From: Cristatella mucedo
Lineage: Eukaryota; Bryozoa; Phylactolaemata; Cristatellidae
DNA length: 64,000 nt
Assembly (NCBI GenBank): GCA_009760855.2
Contig: WPIO01000102.1
Span: forward strand, 1,054,001-1,118,000
Direction of reading: 5' to 3'
Of the stretch, positions 45,535 through 54,921 are shown one piece after another. The notes under the pieces are model-generated. The model did no database searches and had not been told where the DNA came from. It saw only the letters and a list, made by a program, of their open reading frames with translations. Position 1 is the stretch's first letter. Each line of letters opens with the position of its first letter. Position numbers and translations under genes: made by a program.

Positions 45535-46857
45535 ATGGTTAGTGTTGTGCATTGGCCAGTTGTAAATGGGCTTTTTGATAAAACAAAAAAGGATTTTTCT
45601 TTAAAATTAATTAAAGATCTCTTGGCTTATTTGGGAAATCCTCACTTGGAGCTAAAAAATGTAATTCACGTTGGTGGCACCAATGGTAAGGGCTCTACAA
45701 CTGCCTATATTGCAAATATTTTACGTAAAAGTGGCTACAGTGCAAACCTTTATACCTCTCCGCATATTTATGAATACAACGAAAGAATTAAGCTAAATGG
45801 AAGCAATATTTCCGACGATAAATTGTCGCTTTACATGGAAACAATTCGCTTTTTCTGCGAGAAGCACAGTCTTGCGCCTAGCATGTTTGAGGCCACAACT
45901 GCTGCGGCTTTTTTGGCCTTTAAAGACCATCCTGCCGATGCAAACATTATAGAGGTTGGAATGGGTGGCAGGCTTGACGCCACCAATGTTTTTGATGAAA
46001 ATCCTGCAATTACAGCTATTTTGACTCCAATTCATGTTGATCATGCGGATTTTTTAGGTAAAACGCCCGCTGAAAATGCAATAGAAAAGTCATTCATAAT
46101 TAAACCTAAGTCAAAGATTGTATTATCTTATCAGTCTGCCGATGTAATGCAGATTTTATCTGCACGAATTGCAGAATGTGGGGCACGGTTTTGGAGCTAC
46201 GATTATAACTATACAATGGATTTAATAGAGGAGTTACCTGATTGTTTTGCCGTAACGGTAAATGATTTGCCTCATATTATTAAGAAGCCAAAATTGATTG
46301 GACGGCATCAATATTTTAACGCCGCAACTGCCGCAACTGCTTTGCTTATAAATAGCGATACTTTCCCCAATGTTTCAGAAGAATCTATCGGTGAGGGGCT
46401 AAGCACGGTGGAATGGCCCATGCGGCTGGAAGAGGTTTCTTGCAGGGCTTTGTTGGGTATTTTGCCAGTCGGCAGTAAGATATGGATGGATGGAGCTCAC
46501 AATGCCAGTGGAGCTGCTGTGGTGGCCGATTTTTTAAAAACGCAACCGGAAATTGGCTGGAAAAACTATCTTATTGTGGGTAGAAGTAAATATTCCAATG
46601 GAGAGAGCTTTGTTGTGCAATTTAAAGGAGTGGTAGAGAAAATTTATGCCGTTAGGGTAAGGCTGGAATCTTTACCGCAATCGCCAGAATTGATTATGGA
46701 GGCAAGTAATAAAGTTGGCATAGAATCTACGGTTGCAGAAAGCATAGATGCGGCTTTGACCGAAATATCAAGCAATGAAAAATCTCAAGTTAGGGTTGTA
46801 ATTTGCGGCTCTCTTTATTTAGCACGAGATGTAAAACGTCATTGTTCTGGCTGTTAA
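45535..46857 (+). CDS. folC: folylpolyglutamate/dihydrofolate synthase
   Basis: Mur-ligase-type enzyme adding glutamate to folates and, in many bacteria, to dihydropteroate. It has 440 residues. The ATP loop HVGGTNGKGSTTAYIANIL lies near residues 43-61. Other blocks include YTSPHIYEYNERIKLNG, EVGMGGRLDATN and MDGAHNASGAAVV near 320. ATG at 45535. The next 160 bases hold nothing recognisable. Confidence 0.95.
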   Translation: MVSVVHWPVVNGLFDKTKKDFSLKLIKDLLAYLGNPHLELKNVIHVGGTNGKGSTTAYIANILRKSGYSANLYTSPHIYEYNERIKLNGSNISDDKLSLYMETIRFFCEKHSLAPSMFEATTAAAFLAFKDHPADANIIEVGMGGRLDATNVFDENPAITAILTPIHVDHADFLGKTPAENAIEKSFIIKPKSKIVLSYQSADVMQILSARIAECGARFWSYDYNYTMDLIEELPDCFAVTVNDLPHIIKKPKLIGRHQYFNAATAATALLINSDTFPNVSEESIGEGLSTVEWPMRLEEVSCRALLGILPVGSKIWMDGAHNASGAAVVADFLKTQPEIGWKNYLIVGRSKYSNGESFVVQFKGVVEKIYAVRVRLESLPQSPELIMEASNKVGIESTVAESIDAALTEISSNEKSQVRVVICGSLYLARDVKRHCSGC

Positions 46858-47016
46858 TATGTATTTTAAGTTGCTAGTTATTTTTTTATATCGCACAAAT
46901 AAACAGCATTACTGTTTGTGGTAGGCATTATTTACGGAATGTAAATATTGTTCTGGATTATGTTTTGCATAAATTAATATTGTTTATAAAGTATATTTTA
47001 ACTGTTATTATTTAAT

Positions 47017-47876
47017 ATGGAGGGCAAGGAACTTGATTTAGCCTTATCGGCCGCAAGGAACTTGATTTAGCCTTATCGGCCGCAAGGAAGTTAGAGCCTT
47101 GGCAAGTTATGGAGAATGGCAAGATTTATGGGATGGCTAATTTATTACGATATTTTAATTCAGCTCAGTCTTGTGATGAGTTAATATCTTGTAAACGTCG
47201 CGGGAAAAGCATTACATGTAGCCTGAGAGAGTTGGCGGAGGGTGGTTTTTTTAACGATGCTACTATTTGGTGGGGCAATAGCGAACCTATATCTTTGATT
47301 GCTGACGACTGTGAACAAGACTTGCACTACATTTTTAGTCTGCTGCGGCGGGAAGGCTTGCTGCAAAATGTTAACCCCACCTTTCAAGATCTATTTGGCA
47401 AAACAATGCTGTTTTTTGCCATTACTAAAAAATATATGAATAAAAATGATGTTATGCATCGTGGTCAAGCCGCTCATTCCGATAAGTTAATTACATTATT
47501 AATAAATGAATTTCCTGCAGCACATTTGCTGATTGCTGATGATGCAGGCCAGACGCCATTGCATATGGCTATCGCCAAACGAGATGTTCCTTCTATCAGG
47601 TTAATATTAACAAAAGCTAAAAACAAAGTGGAATATTGCAAGAAGTGCTACAGGCTAAGGATAAACTTGGTAGAACTGCTTTGGATTGTTTTCTATAAAG
47701 ACTATCAATGGTGCGAAAGTACTGTGCGCTTAAAATACATTTTAGCAGATAACGCAATGCCAATTAAGGAAGATTGGGATGCAAATTTATGGCCCTGTAT
47801 GGAAGTTTTGAAGGAATTTAATTTAGAGCTGCCAAGCGTTCCTTTTGTGGAAGATCGTGGGGTTGTAAAAAAATGA
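47017..47876 (+). CDS. ankyrin-repeat protein, disrupted frame
   Basis: Ankyrin-repeat protein of unknown target. The intact downstream frame begins at the ATG at 47109 (255 residues). An upstream ATG at 47017 would add 21 residues if the 29-bp duplication were absent. Repeats visible: DLFGKTMLFFAITKKY near 98 and DDAGQTPLHMAIAKRDVPSIRLIL near 142. A third repeat, AKDKLGRTALDCFL, is present in a different frame at 47654-47695; the reading frame here gives a non-ankyrin stretch over the same DNA and then resumes family-like sequence, so two compensating indels are likely. Its stop overlaps the next gene by four bases. Candidate effector. Confidence 0.65.
47026..47083 (+). repeat. perfect 29-bp tandem duplication
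   Basis: Two identical 29-bp units lie head to tail (47026-47054 and 47055-47083), followed by the first five bases of a third. The unit is not a multiple of three. It sits between an ATG at 47017 and the ankyrin-repeat frame: with one unit the ATG reads into the ankyrin frame; with two it meets a TAG at 47068. Confidence 0.9.
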
Positions 47877-49459
47877 CTCTTAAGGTGATTGATTCGCTAG
47901 TGCATCATGAAAGATCGCAATTATCCACAACATGTGAGCTTGAGGTTTTGGAAAGTGTGATTGGCATTCCTATGTTTAGATGCAATGCAGGTGTGATGGA
48001 TAATTTTGCTGAAAATATAGAAAGTAATAAGGCCAATTTTGATGGTGTGATTGGAGCTTGGGATTTTTTGAATAGCTTCAGTGAAAAATATTTATACATT
48101 TTGATGTGTGATTGTTTTGACAATATTAATTATCTGAGTTCAGAGACTACTATTGATGCAGCAAAATGGACAAACATTCTGAAGAGATTTGATGAAGAGA
48201 AGTTAGCAGTTATATTGAAGGCTATGAAAGATGCCATGTTAATTGGAGCTGATCATGATCGTATTGGCCTTACAGCAGCAGATGCCGTTAAGGGAAAATT
48301 AAAAACCATGGCAACAATGCTCACTGAATTGAAACAAATATTGCAAGAGAGGAGAATGCAAAAAATGCCAGCTGCCCCTGTCGTAATTGCTGCTGGAGCT
48401 GCGGCGGTAGTGGATACAGCGCCTCCACCGCGCACTAGAGGGGCGTCTATATCTGCTGCTTCTATTTCGCCATTGCAAAATACTTTAGAGCTTACTGTCG
48501 GCATCGCGGCCAACGCCGAGCCAATTTCTCCACCTCGCACGAGCGTGGCTATTTATGCTGTGCCACCTCGCCCACCGCGCATGAGAGATGTTATATCCGC
48601 TGCTTCTATTTCGCCATCGCAAAATACTTCAGAGCTTACTGTTGGCATCGCGGCCAGCACCGAGCCAATTTCTGCTAAGCATGCTGATATTGTTGGTGAC
48701 CGTGATTTTGAGAAAATTGCAATGGAAACTAACGCTAGAATATCAAGTCCGGCAAATAGCACCGTAGCCCTTCGGCAGAACAAAGCTGCAATACATGCGA
48801 AATTTGCTTCTGTAGTATCATCATTTATGAGCGAAACGGAACAAATGCGAAAAAAGCATGGGGCTATTTATGCTGTGCCACCTCGCCCATCGCGCATGAG
48901 AGATGTTATATCCGCTGCTTCTATTTCGCCATCGCAAAATACTTCAGAGCTTACTGTTGGCATCGCGGCCAGCACCGAGCCAATTTCTGCTAAGCATGCT
49001 GATATTGTTGGTGACCGTGATTTTGAGAAAATTGCAATGGAAACTAACGCTAGAATATCAAGTCCGGCAAATAGCACCGTAGCCCTTCGGCAGAACAAAG
49101 CTGCAATACATGCGAAATTTGCTTCTGTAGTATCATCATTTATGAGCGAAACGGAACAAATGCGAAAAAAGCATGAAGAGAAAAAAATGCTTGCGGCCGC
49201 AGACTTGCCAGCCACCCCTGTCGTAATTGCTGCTGGAGCTGCTTCTTCTAAATTTAGTGTCAGTGTCGGTATCGGCAATGATATTTTCGTTACGACGCCG
49301 CAAGATAAGGATTTACAAGGTGAATTTGAACCAAAGTCTTCCATAGCGACAAAACCAAAAAAATCATTATTACGCCGCTTAAAAGGTGAATATGTTGGTC
49401 GCCCTACTGCGAAAAATGCCGCGAAAAGATCCAAGTCGCCCGAATTATCAAGATTGTGA
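47873..49459 (+). CDS. repeat-rich effector-like protein with IYA/proline modules
   Basis: Unrecognised 528-residue protein coupled to the ankyrin gene (ATGA overlap). Residues 1-170 are globular and helical. From about 170 it is low-complexity. A 105-residue segment is repeated twice almost perfectly (48548-48862 and 48863-49177). Each copy starts AIYAVPPRP, combining an IYA core like the EPIYA phosphotyrosine motif with a PxxPxR class II SH3-binding pattern, and ends in a helical MSETEQMRKKH segment. A related shorter SAASISP...ELTVGIAA...EPIS unit precedes them. The C-terminus is basic (KKSLLRRLKGEY, KRSKSPELSRL). No signal peptide; type IV export is inferred. Confidence 0.65.
   Translation: MTLKVIDSLVHHERSQLSTTCELEVLESVIGIPMFRCNAGVMDNFAENIESNKANFDGVIGAWDFLNSFSEKYLYILMCDCFDNINYLSSETTIDAAKWTNILKRFDEEKLAVILKAMKDAMLIGADHDRIGLTAADAVKGKLKTMATMLTELKQILQERRMQKMPAAPVVIAAGAAAVVDTAPPPRTRGASISAASISPLQNTLELTVGIAANAEPISPPRTSVAIYAVPPRPPRMRDVISAASISPSQNTSELTVGIAASTEPISAKHADIVGDRDFEKIAMETNARISSPANSTVALRQNKAAIHAKFASVVSSFMSETEQMRKKHGAIYAVPPRPSRMRDVISAASISPSQNTSELTVGIAASTEPISAKHADIVGDRDFEKIAMETNARISSPANSTVALRQNKAAIHAKFASVVSSFMSETEQMRKKHEEKKMLAAADLPATPVVIAAGAASSKFSVSVGIGNDIFVTTPQDKDLQGEFEPKSSIATKPKKSLLRRLKGEYVGRPTAKNAAKRSKSPELSRL
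48548..49177 (+). repeat. 315-bp in-frame tandem duplication
   Basis: Two consecutive 315-bp units encode 105 residues each. The only difference noted by eye is CCACCGCGC against CCATCGCGC near the start (Pro to Ser). The unit keeps frame, so copy number can change without breaking the gene. Confidence 0.85.
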
Positions 49460-50201
49460 TGTTTGTTATTTTATTTTTATGGCTATCTGCATAGATGGCA
49501 ATGCTGTGTTTTACTGCTCTGCGTTTGTTGCGTGGCCTCCATTTGTTGCTTGAGTCTATAATTGCGTTCTCATGATTGATTTATTGATTTCATTTCGTTT
49601 GCAACTGAATGCCGATATTGCATTTATTCAAATTCTGCGTTCTATGATGTGATTACTGTTTGGCCAGCGCGATTGCTACGAGGGTCTTCTGATGCTTAAT
49701 TTTATCTCGATTGATGTGCAAATGGTTCTAGTTTTATGTTTTGATATGGCTGCAGGCATTAAAATTTCATTGCTTTCAGCATAAATGTTATAATTTTTAA
49801 TTTGTGATAATTTTTAAATGGTCGTAATTTATGCATGGTGAGATATTGTGTCGATCTTGTTATATGTAAATGTTGTGAAATGATGCATTTCTATCGCATC
49901 TTTCCATTATCAAAATTTCTGTGAATTTTATAAAATCCATCGCATCAGAAAGATTTTATTGTTAGTGTCACTACAAATATTCTATTTTTAAAACTAAATA
50001 TATTTTGGCAGGGTGGAAATTTCTTTTGTAGCTGTTGGTTTTTTGTCAAGTGAGGTAATTTACTTCGTGCAAAAGTGATTAAAATAGTGAGTTTGTTGTA
50101 TCGATGTAATCTATAAAAATTGTTGCTTTTTATGTAGCAGATAGAAACATCGTGCAACATTTTGTAAGACTATTGAGAACAAGACATCATTTGGTTATGT
50201 T
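49460..50201. other. 740-bp region without a supportable gene
   Basis: Lies between the repeat-rich effector-like gene and gmk. Frames on both strands are short and interrupted. A few minus-strand stretches look protein-like, but no family could be named. Possibly eroded accessory DNA. Confidence 0.4.
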
Positions 50202-50834
50202 ATGCTAAAAGAAAACGATAAATTGGTGCTTTTAATTTCCTCTCCTTCTGGCGTTGGAAAGTCTACAATTTGTAAAATGCTCGTTGGTGTTAATCGCAGC
50301 ATTTCATTTGCAGTAACGGTTACAACACGAGCTCCGCGAGCTGGTGAAGAGCATGGACGTGATTATTATTTTGTCACCAAGGAAAAATATCTCCATATGT
50401 TAAGCGAGGGAAGGTTTTTAGAGCATGCGGAAGTTCATAGTAATTACTATGGCGTACTTTACGATGAAGTGAATAGATTAATGCAAAATGGCAGTGACGT
50501 TCTGTTTATTTTAGATTGGCAGGGTGCCATGGTTATGAGGGAAAAAATTAATAAAGATCAATTGGTGACAATCTTTTTGCTGCCGCCTTCAATGTCGGAA
50601 TTGCATAAAAGAATGATGATGCGTAATGCAGATGAAAAAGAAGTAATGAGGAACAGATTGCTTGGTGCAAAAACGGAAATATCACACTGTATGAGTTACG
50701 ACTATGTTTTAATTAACGATCAGATAGATGGAACATTGGCGAAAATTATGTCTATTTATGAGGCGTCAAAAATTAGGCTGGAAAAATTGTTAGCCAAAAA
50801 CCTGATGGAAAAATTAATGCAAGAAGAGTGTTAG
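50202..50834 (+). CDS. gmk: guanylate kinase
   Basis: Phosphorylates GMP to GDP with ATP. It has 210 residues. The P-loop is ISSPSGVGKSTIC near 11-23; the GMP-binding blocks are TVTTRAPRAGEEHGRDYYFV and EHAEVHSNYYGV, and the Asp block is VLFILDWQGAMVM. ATG at 50202. It stands alone between accessory regions. Confidence 0.96.
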   Translation: MLKENDKLVLLISSPSGVGKSTICKMLVGVNRSISFAVTVTTRAPRAGEEHGRDYYFVTKEKYLHMLSEGRFLEHAEVHSNYYGVLYDEVNRLMQNGSDVLFILDWQGAMVMREKINKDQLVTIFLLPPSMSELHKRMMMRNADEKEVMRNRLLGAKTEISHCMSYDYVLINDQIDGTLAKIMSIYEASKIRLEKLLAKNLMEKLMQEEC

Positions 50835-51001
50835 GGGTTGTTTGGCCTTGTAATGAAATCTTTGTTAAGATATAAAAATATTGATTATTTTGTTGTTGGA
50901 TTGCAATATTTGATGTTTTGCTCAATCTTTGTTGTTTTCAGTGTGTTTTGTTATTCGCATTATTCCATTTAAAGCTAACGGTGGATTTTTTTAGTTAGTA
51001 A

Positions 51002-51817
51002 CTACATCTTCTTATGGGAGCTATCATTTTTCTCGCTACTTCCTGTAGGATGTATTTTGGTGGTCTTTGTCGCATCTTGTAGAAGTGGCTTTTGTGATTT
51101 TTGGTTGTTTAATTCTATTTTTTGGGTTCGCGATAGGAATGTATTTTGCATTATCAAAGCTTTACATCCTCTTTTCCATTTATTATGTAATTCTTGTCTT
51201 CGTCCACCAAGCCAAGCATGATTTATAGCCGGCAAGCTTTTGCTTAAACTGTTAACACTCGCTCCAATTGGCGTTACGATGTTCGATTTATTATGTTTGT
51301 TGGTAATTGTTGGAAGTAGGCTGTGCGATGCATTCAAGACCATATTTTGAGCTAAATCTTCGATGCTTTTGCTTGGAGCAATGGATATGTTTTGATTTAG
51401 AGATTTTGTATTAATCGCAGCTTGTAATCCCCATTGCCATGCATCAGATACTTTTGTCGGGCTGCTATCCAAAAACCCATAATTCCTATTAATACTTGCA
51501 TCAGGCAAGCTTTTGCTTAAACTTTTAACACTCGCTCCAATTGGCTTTACGATGTTCGATTTATTATGTTTGTTGGTAATTGTTGGAAGTAGACTGTTTG
51601 GTGAATGCGGAATTTTTGTTTCCTGTACGGTGAAATGTTTCACTAAATCTGCGATGCTTGTGATTGGAACAGTAGATTTGTTTTGCTGTTCTTGATTCTG
51701 CATTGGCGCTACTTGAATTTTAGCATTTTTAATGATCTCATTATTTTTTGGTAGGCCGATTTTGCCAAATTGTAGCAATGGTGCTGCGCGTTGTGATATT
51801 GTTGTAAAGAATCCCAT
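51002..51817 (-). CDS. small effector-like protein with an internal repeat
   Basis: Unrecognised 271-residue polar, basic protein, ATG at 51817. A 31-residue unit (SLLPTITNKHNKSNIV, PIGASV, SLSKSLP) occurs twice, near residues 75-105 and 165-196. The matching DNA copies, 51231-51323 and 51504-51596, are almost identical. The tail is Lys/Ser-rich (SSEKNDSSHKKM). No signal peptide or membrane helix. The sequence TTTATATTCTA lies about 90 bp upstream, as at three other genes here. Confidence 0.55.
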   Translation of the reverse strand: MGFFTTISQRAAPLLQFGKIGLPKNNEIIKNAKIQVAPMQNQEQQNKSTVPITSIADLVKHFTVQETKIPHSPNSLLPTITNKHNKSNIVKPIGASVKSLSKSLPDASINRNYGFLDSSPTKVSDAWQWGLQAAINTKSLNQNISIAPSKSIEDLAQNMVLNASHSLLPTITNKHNKSNIVTPIGASVNSLSKSLPAINHAWLGGRRQELHNKWKRGCKALIMQNTFLSRTQKIELNNQKSQKPLLQDATKTTKIHPTGSSEKNDSSHKKM

Positions 51818-52251
51818 AAAGCTTTAATTAATATAGCATCATTCATAAACAATATTTTTATTATAATCCAATTTATATTAATGTGCAATATAAATTGCAT
51901 TATAATTAGAATATAAAATTTAGATTGATTAATATTGTATTATTTTTTGTGTTGTTGGGTTTTTCATGTGATTTTTTTTAGCAAAATATACAACTCATAA
52001 TTTATTCCTATAAATGACTTTATGGCTGTTGATTTTTTTTATGATCAATCAAGACTACTGCAATTTATTAGTTTTTATGGCAAGTGTAAACTTGCAGCTT
52101 ATTTTCTTGCAGCTTATACTTGTCAGGAAGCTGGATCTGTTTTGATTGATGGCATTAACATATCCATTTGACAATGATTGTATAACTGTATCTTATATGA
52201 TGATATTCGTTACTAGTTGGTTATTGCTTTTTTGCCTCTGAAATGCAGACA
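51818..52251. other. A+T-rich intergenic region between two effector-like genes
   Basis: No gene seen. It contains TTTATATTCTA (minus strand, 51907-51917) and a TTGCAATTTATATT-type sequence also found upstream of the gene ending at 52252. Near 52080-52125 there is an imperfect inverted repeat (CAAGTGTAA with TTATACTTG) and a repeated CTTGCAGCTTAT. Confidence 0.35.
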
Positions 52252-52617
52252 TCACATCACTATGCAAATTTTAGATCTTGCTTGTTTTTGTGTTGGAGAT
52301 GGCTTAGCCTCAGTTTCTTGCGTTAGCTTTAATAATGCTGTTGCATTTTTATTTGCATTATTACTTGTTGTTATATCATATAGATTTGGATATAGGTGTT
52401 GATTGTAAGTCGTTTCATTAGTCATCATAGCGTCATCTAATTGTATATCTTGCAAATCTGTCGACGACGAATTCCTCTCTGATTGTGCGGTTTCTGTCAT
52501 TCTTGCGTATTTTTGCTCTTGTTGTGATAATTTTTTATCTCTCAGGACTGGAGTTATTGTTTTTTCGGATAGTTTTTCTAGATCTGTGCCAATTTGTTGT
52601 TTTGGGGCTTTTTTCAT
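52252..52617 (-). CDS. small effector-like protein with a C-terminal CaaX box
   Basis: Unrecognised 121-residue hydrophilic protein, ATG at 52617, beginning MKKAPKQQIGTDLEKLSEK. It has no signal peptide or membrane helix. It ends QARSKICIVM: the last four residues, CIVM, fit the CaaX prenylation box (Cys, two aliphatic residues, Met favouring farnesylation), with basic residues just before. Host-prenylated effectors are known in Legionella and Salmonella. No similar end is seen in the other candidate effectors. The reading of the final codons was checked base by base. Confidence 0.6.
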   Translation of the reverse strand: MKKAPKQQIGTDLEKLSEKTITPVLRDKKLSQQEQKYARMTETAQSERNSSSTDLQDIQLDDAMMTNETTYNQHLYPNLYDITTSNNANKNATALLKLTQETEAKPSPTQKQARSKICIVM

Positions 52618-52840
52618 AACATGATAATGGATTAAATAAAAAAATAATTTATATCTAGGAATTTAATTTTTATTATACATTATAATATAAATTGCAATAT
52701 TTATTATGTTTTAAATAACTTTTTTGTGCGCCAATATGGATTGCTGAAAATATTCATTGTAATATGATGATTATATGTCTGTTTATTTTTATTGCCATTT
52801 AAGACTTCTACAATTATTTCCTAAATATGCAAGTTTTATA

Positions 52841-54679
52841 TCATGCCTTGCCTCTTTCTGGCAATACTTTAACTGAAGAATGCAAATTAAGTTTTATTGG
52901 TTGTGATGTGCTTTTTTCTGGAAGTAATTTTGCTGGCTGCATGACGGGTGCTAATTTCAGGCTTCGTAGTCGTATTGCTGATTTTATCGGTTTTCTTGTG
53001 GCAATTGTTGGTGATTGCGGTTTTTTTGCAAAATTTGGTTCTGATTCTGATTTTGTTGGCATTATTGTTGCCAATACTCTAGTGCCTATTGTGGTTTTTG
53101 TTGATGTTGTCGGTTCTATTTTGGCAATGGCTGATGCTGATTGCTGTTCCTGCTCTGGCGTGCATTGTATTGTCTGCATTCTCATTTTCTTTGTTATGCT
53201 TTCAATCAAAAATGCAAGCATTTTATATGTTTCATAAGGATATTTATAGGTTGATTTTTCAAGATTTGCTTTTTGCTGTGGTGTTGACATAATCTCAACT
53301 ATTTTATCATAAGACTTAATAATTTGCCAAGTATAATGACTTTGAGAGAAATCTTTAAGGGCTTCGGTTGTTTCCAGTTGGTTTGACGGTGCCATATTTC
53401 TTGAAAGAGGAATTTCTTCTTGTGGCAGTTCTTCTTCCTGTCTGTTGGCAATGTTTTTAACATGCACCGTGGGGTTAAATCTAATTTTTTTGTTTGTGGA
53501 TGAGGAATAGTGCTGTTCTGTATCATCTGATTGTGACCAATTTTTTTTAGATGTGGATGTACGTGCTTCTTGAGGCGATTTGATAGCACTGTCGTTTTCG
53601 TTTGCTCTTATGTCTGAGGTGAGTTGTTCTAGTATGTTTTTTAATGCAATTATTGTATCTGGGTCTGAGGTTTCTGCAGCTTCTTTTATTACTGTTGCGA
53701 TTTGCTCAATTTTCTGTATTCCCGCAGGAGAGTCTAGTTCAAATTGCAAACCATTAAGCAATTCTCCCATAGATACTGCATTTGTAACAACTAATTGGTT
53801 ATTTATTTTATCGATACTTGTTTCAATGGTTGCCTTAGTTATTTTTTCATAAGGTTCGCTTAGAATTGGCTCTGCCTGTAATATTGAATCTTGATGTACA
53901 AAATTTGATAATATTTTTGATATTGTTACGATGTCTGTGTAAATTCGGTCTATTTTTTGAATGTGAGTGAATTTATATCGCCGGCTTGATGTTATTTTTT
54001 TTAGCAATATTTTTAGCTCATTCTCCAAATCTTGTTTTAATTGTGGCAGACCCATTAAAACATTGCGTATGATAGTTCTTGCACCTCCATGCTTTTGCAA
54101 TATTCTTTGTAGTCGTCTTTGATTCTGTTTGGCTTTGGTCAGAATAATATGTTTCTGATGTTGGATATGTTGATGCTGTTGTGCGCGCTCTAGCGTTGCA
54201 ATTAGGTGCTCAGTTATTTCTGTCGTTTTATCGCTAAATAATTCTTCATGTGTGAATAATCCAGTGTCATCTGGCCCTAAAGAGGCAACAAAATTTTTAA
54301 TATCCACAATCAATTCAGGCGTTAATTTTTTGAACATATCTATCCATTCATGGTACTTATGTTTTTCTGTTGTTAAAGTTTGTTTTATTTGTTCTAAAAA
54401 AATTCTTTCTATCCTGTCTGTAAGCTGTTTTAGATTTTTATTTTGTGCTTGTATTAGGCTGCAGAGATGCATCAATCTTGCGTGAGCTTCGTGTTTGCTT
54501 TGCGTTGCTTCGAATGTGTTTTGCGGATTAATTGTATACGTTTTATTAAGAATAGTGTCTATTGGTCTTGCTGAAGGTTTCAATGCTTCAGTTTGGTCTT
54601 GTTTTGTTTTTCTTACTTGTGATTGTAATGCTTGACTTGATGTTCTATCTAAAAGCGGTGTAGATTCTTTGTTCTTCAT
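52841..54679 (-). CDS. large coiled-coil effector-like protein, unknown
   Basis: Unrecognised 612-residue protein, ATG at 54679. Residues 60-350 are strongly helical and coiled-coil-like (LKQLTDRIERIFLEQIKQTL, KAKQNQRRLQRILQKHGG, LPQLKQDLENELKILLKKI). Residues 370-440 are polar. The C-terminus is Pro, Lys and Ser-rich and basic. The N-terminus, KESTPLLDRTS, contains an ExxxLL dileucine pattern, and the STPLLD core recurs as TTPLLD in the protein at 56336-58273. No signal peptide. It lies just beyond IS copy 2. Confidence 0.6.
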   Translation of the reverse strand: MKNKESTPLLDRTSSQALQSQVRKTKQDQTEALKPSARPIDTILNKTYTINPQNTFEATQSKHEAHARLMHLCSLIQAQNKNLKQLTDRIERIFLEQIKQTLTTEKHKYHEWIDMFKKLTPELIVDIKNFVASLGPDDTGLFTHEELFSDKTTEITEHLIATLERAQQHQHIQHQKHIILTKAKQNQRRLQRILQKHGGARTIIRNVLMGLPQLKQDLENELKILLKKITSSRRYKFTHIQKIDRIYTDIVTISKILSNFVHQDSILQAEPILSEPYEKITKATIETSIDKINNQLVVTNAVSMGELLNGLQFELDSPAGIQKIEQIATVIKEAAETSDPDTIIALKNILEQLTSDIRANENDSAIKSPQEARTSTSKKNWSQSDDTEQHYSSSTNKKIRFNPTVHVKNIANRQEEELPQEEIPLSRNMAPSNQLETTEALKDFSQSHYTWQIIKSYDKIVEIMSTPQQKANLEKSTYKYPYETYKMLAFLIESITKKMRMQTIQCTPEQEQQSASAIAKIEPTTSTKTTIGTRVLATIMPTKSESEPNFAKKPQSPTIATRKPIKSAIRLRSLKLAPVMQPAKLLPEKSTSQPIKLNLHSSVKVLPERGKA

Positions 54680-54921
54680 ATGTTTATTATTGTTTAATGA
54701 TTAAGAAACTTTAACTCTGATATTTCATTTTGCAATGATTATTTTATAATTATTGCTATATTACTATTGCAAATAATTTATTATATTTAACATAAAAACA
54801 TGACACTTTTTTATGTTAAATACTTGATATTATTGGTTTTTGGCACTTCAGTGTCTCGCTTGTTTTATCTAAATGATATATATTTAGAATACAGATAGAT
54901 TACGCTCTATAGATTTATATG

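Noticed and set aside
49460-50201. A degraded gene on the minus strand upstream of gmk
   Set aside because: Some protein-like fragments appear but change frame repeatedly and match no known family.
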